A DNA stretch of 64,000 nt. Source: a virus. Made by a program: the position numbers and the translations under genes. Below the pieces are notes generated by a model. That model was not told where the DNA came from. It ran no database searches and saw only the letters and a program-made list of their open reading frames with translations. Each line of letters starts with the position of its first letter. Positions within the stretch are counted from its first letter, which is position 1. Below are positions 61,719 to 64,000 of this stretch, piece after piece. The stretch lies in the IMG/VR virus record IMGVR_UViG_3300010883_000006, positions 42,992-106,991 of that record; one strand, 5' to 3'.

Positions 61719-62456
61719 ATGGATTCTAATAAATTACAAAACTCATTATTAAACGCAAAGCGTTTTATGACTCATGACAAATTAAACTTATCTAAAGGTA
61801 CAGTACAGTCAACAGACACTATGGATATGAGAGCGATGATGGACAAACAGGAGGGCAAAAAAAACCCAGTACAGGAATTTAAAACACCTAAGGCAACCTA
61901 TAACATACCAGATGAACTTACAAGTGCACCATCAAGTGCACCACCCACTACTTCTGTTCCCAGACCAGTTAACATGAAACCGCACGCTGGATTAAATTCA
62001 GAAAGAATAAATAAATCTAACTTACCAGATGACATTAAAAGACTTATGATTGAGAACCCTATTCAGGACCCAGCTGGTACTGGTGCTGTTCTATCTAACG
62101 ACTTTATTGACAAGGTTAGTGAGAAGATGAATTCTGGTGAATTTAGTGTTGACCAAATGAGGTCCACTTCTAATAACAGTGTTTCAACACCCCCACCCCC
62201 ACCAAACAATACAACTTACTCAGAACCTAAACAAATAAATGACTCTTCACCTATACCATTAATTAACGAAGACTTTTCCACAGGATTAGATTATGGTTCA
62301 TTAAAAAAAGTTATAAAAGAATGTGTTAGAGAAGTAATCACTGAAAACGGTCTTCATATAGAAGAAAATAATATTAATGAGAATTTACAACTTCGTGTTG
62401 GTAACAAAATATTTTTAGGTAATATTAAAAAAGTTAAAACTGTTAAAAAGAAATAA
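61719..62456 (+). CDS. Pro-rich protein with leader-like helix near the C-terminus
   Basis: This 245-residue protein is mostly disordered (Pro/Ser/Asn-rich, with PPPPP near 162), with a helix SLKKVIKECVREVITENG at about 198-215 that has the same hydrophobic-basic-Glu pattern as the N-terminal leaders of enzymes elsewhere. The C-terminus is Lys-rich (NIKKVKTVKKK). It ends the cluster, before a strong terminator. Possibly an assembly or packaging adaptor; inferred only. Confidence 0.7.
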   Translation: MDSNKLQNSLLNAKRFMTHDKLNLSKGTVQSTDTMDMRAMMDKQEGKKNPVQEFKTPKATYNIPDELTSAPSSAPPTTSVPRPVNMKPHAGLNSERINKSNLPDDIKRLMIENPIQDPAGTGAVLSNDFIDKVSEKMNSGEFSVDQMRSTSNNSVSTPPPPPNNTTYSEPKQINDSSPIPLINEDFSTGLDYGSLKKVIKECVREVITENGLHIEENNINENLQLRVGNKIFLGNIKKVKTVKKK

Positions 62457-62478
62457 AAAAATTATAGGGTATTTTATC

Positions 62479-62508
62479 AAAAGGGGAGCATTGTCTCCCC
62501 TTTTTTAA
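62479..62508 (+). terminator. Rho-independent terminator
   Basis: A perfect 10-bp stem AAAAGGGGAG / CTCCCCTTTT (62479-62488 with 62495-62504), 6-nt loop, then TTAATT. It closes the five-gene cluster before the glycosyltransferase. Confidence 0.9.
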
Positions 62509-62558
62509 TTGACTAATTCCATTATTCTTTGTACTTTTTCATAAAAGAAATTAATTTT

Positions 62559-63782
62559 ATGGCTAAATACAAAATACTAGTAATACCGAGTGACAGAACC
62601 GGTGTTTCCAAATTCCGTTCAGTAGACCCACATTTATGTTTACAAAAATTATACCCTAAAGAGTTTTGGGTGGATATTGATTACGAACCTAAATTAGACA
62701 ACCCAGAATGGTTAAAACAATACGATTTAATACACTACCACAGGAGTTTACATCCAGACTATAATTTAGCACAGAAATTTTCAGAAAAAATTAATAAGTT
62801 AGGTATTCCAGCAATTATGGACCTGGACGATTATTGGTTACCCAATAAAGAACACCCTGCTTATATGTTAGTTAAAGGTAGAAAAATGGATGAATTAATC
62901 CTTGAGAATTTAAAAAGAGCTCAACACGTGACTACCACAACACCTATATTTGCCAAAGAAATAGAGAAATTTTGTAAAAGTGTGTTTGTTTTAGAAAATG
63001 CGATAGACCCAAAAGAAAAACAATTTATTCACAAACCAGAACCTAGTGATAGGGTTAGGGTTGGTTGGTTAGGTGGTTCATCACATATGGCAGATTTAGA
63101 AATTTTAAATGGTGTTTCACAGAAACTAACACCCTTTAAAGATGTATCACAATTTGTGCTGTGTGGTTTCGATACTCGTGGTAATGTAACCATGATTGAC
63201 GAAAAAACCGGTAAACAAACAACAAGGGACATAACACCTAAAGAATCAGTTTGGTTTAAGTACGAACAATTATTTACCGATAACCATAATTGGTTGACTG
63301 AAGAACAGAAAAAAGTTTTAATGAAATTTAAGTTTGGTGAAGAATATGTTGACACAGATACTTCCTATAGGAGAGTTTGGACCAAACCAATAACCACTTA
63401 CGCTTCCAACTATAATAAATTTGACATTAGTCTTGCACCACTTAAACACCATATGTTTAATAAAGTTAAGTCACAGTTAAAAGTTATTGAGGCTGGTTTC
63501 CATAAAAAAGCCCTTATAGCTCAGGATTTTGGTCCTTACCAAATAGATTGTATTAACGCATATGAAAGAGGTGGCACCATAAACGATAAGGGAAATGCTC
63601 TACTAGTTCCTGAATCTAAAAATCACAAATTATGGTACCAACACATAAAAAGGTTAATCACCAACCCCGAATTAGTTAAAGATTTAGGTGAAAGATTATA
63701 CGAGACGGTTCAGAAGTACCATATTGACCGAGTAACAGAAAGAAGGGCAGAAATATATAGAGAATTAATAAGAAAAGCATAA
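62559..63782 (+). CDS. GT-B glycosyltransferase
   Basis: From ATG 62559 the product is 407 residues starting MAKYKILVIPSDRTGVSKFRS. It has a two-lobe layout: N-lobe with YDLIHYHRSL and IPAIMDLDDYW, C-lobe with RVGWLGGSSHMADLEIL and FDISLAPLKHHMFNKVKSQLKVIEAGFHKKALI, the Glu-containing donor-binding region of GT4-like enzymes. A frame from TTG 62529 would add 10 residues; the ATG fits the first beta strand better. Acceptor may be a virion protein, phage DNA or host envelope glycan; not determinable. It follows a terminator; AT-rich TATTCTTTG upstream is only a rough -7 match. Confidence 0.85.
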   Translation: MAKYKILVIPSDRTGVSKFRSVDPHLCLQKLYPKEFWVDIDYEPKLDNPEWLKQYDLIHYHRSLHPDYNLAQKFSEKINKLGIPAIMDLDDYWLPNKEHPAYMLVKGRKMDELILENLKRAQHVTTTTPIFAKEIEKFCKSVFVLENAIDPKEKQFIHKPEPSDRVRVGWLGGSSHMADLEILNGVSQKLTPFKDVSQFVLCGFDTRGNVTMIDEKTGKQTTRDITPKESVWFKYEQLFTDNHNWLTEEQKKVLMKFKFGEEYVDTDTSYRRVWTKPITTYASNYNKFDISLAPLKHHMFNKVKSQLKVIEAGFHKKALIAQDFGPYQIDCINAYERGGTINDKGNALLVPESKNHKLWYQHIKRLITNPELVKDLGERLYETVQKYHIDRVTERRAEIYRELIRKA

Positions 63783-63809
63783 ACAATTAAAAATTAAAAA
63801 TTAAAAAAA

Positions 63810-64000
63810 TGGCAGAAGTAGTAATTAACGACAAAGTAAAGACCCACGAAGAGGGCAACCACATATATGTTGGAACCTATAAAGGGAAAAAATTCCGTAC
63901 AAGTATGGAAGATATGAATGAAGATAGAAAACTTGTTTACCAAGAAGGTGAGGAAAACTTTGACGAGGAGGAAAAGAAGGTAATATACCAACAGTTAGAT
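63810..64000 (+). CDS. Hypothetical protein (partial, C-terminus outside window)
   Basis: ATG 63810 opens a frame to the window end, 63 full codons, starting MAEVVINDKVKTHEEGNHIYVGTYKGKKFR and continuing with an acidic stretch (EEENFDEEEKK-type). No stop is seen. It lies 27 nt after the glycosyltransferase, with an A-rich leader. Too short to classify. Confidence 0.6.

Noticed and set aside
1-64000. tRNA genes, insertion sequences or integrase/attachment sites
   Set aside because: I saw no cloverleaf-like segments in the short intergenic gaps, no transposase or integrase motifs and no terminal inverted repeats; a tRNAscan run on the full genome would be decisive.

Overview
The window is a 64 kb section of a large, AT-rich, T4-like contractile-tailed phage genome (myovirus). 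The module set is T4-like: baseplate wedge gp6, gp25 and gp53 relatives, tail sheath gp18, tail tube gp19, a tape measure, gp26-type hub assembly protein, a gp13-like neck protein, gp32, UvsX, gp41 (DnaB-type) helicase, RNase H/5' exonuclease and family B DNA polymerase. Head genes (capsid, portal, terminase, prohead protease) and tRNAs are not seen here. Three signs point to a Bacteroidota host, probably a flavobacterium-like one. First, two divergent promoters near 41.6 kb match the Bacteroidota consensus (TTTG, 19-20 nt, TAnnTTTG). Second, a virion protein carries GCTDP...DDGSC repeats that are typical of secreted Bacteroidota proteins. Third, Shine-Dalgarno sequences are mostly weak or absent. 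The host assignment is an inference.

Layout. 1-9.9 kb (minus): five large, Cys-rich, probably distal tail/baseplate proteins, including one with membrane-type hydrophobic segments. 10-12.3 kb (minus): gp6 and gp25 wedge genes. 12.3-19.6 kb (minus): nucleotide and replication block (class II RNR with small coupled genes, helicase, RNase H, UvsX, gp32-like SSB). 19.7-36.5 kb (minus): acidic repeat protein, a 2193-residue hub protein with a C-terminal amidase, a gp53-like protein, a 1695-residue tail protein with an OmpA-like domain, tape measure, hub assembly pair and tail tube. 36.6-41.5 kb: accessory enzymes (HAD phosphatase, deoxyribosyltransferase-like, deoxyribose-phosphate aldolase, superoxide dismutase, a Cys-rich basic protein, a P-loop kinase, a second HAD). 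41.7-48.6 kb: a small membrane protein, an acidic protein, a giant sheath, a ribbon-helix-helix-like protein and two neck/tail-completion candidates. 48.6-55.1 kb: SNF2-type helicase, neck protein, S74 fibre, DNA polymerase. 55.2-59.9 kb (minus): fibre/adhesin-like proteins. 59.9-64 kb (plus): small structural or head-associated proteins, a WYL-like protein and a glycosyltransferase.

The most notable pattern is that several unrelated enzymes begin with the same kind of short basic amphipathic leader ending in hydrophobic-x-Glu (SOD MRELIKKILKEGFLSE; kinase MRELIKKILREEFLSE; weaker in DeoC, deoxyribosyltransferase, HAD and WYL-like proteins). This resembles the capsid-targeting/prohead-protease leaders of T4 internal proteins and suggests that a set of metabolic and antioxidant enzymes is packaged in the head and delivered with the DNA. 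A directional AT motif, TATTTATAA, lies 10-16 nt upstream of many structural genes and near some of these enzyme genes. It is a candidate late promoter distinct from the host-type promoters.
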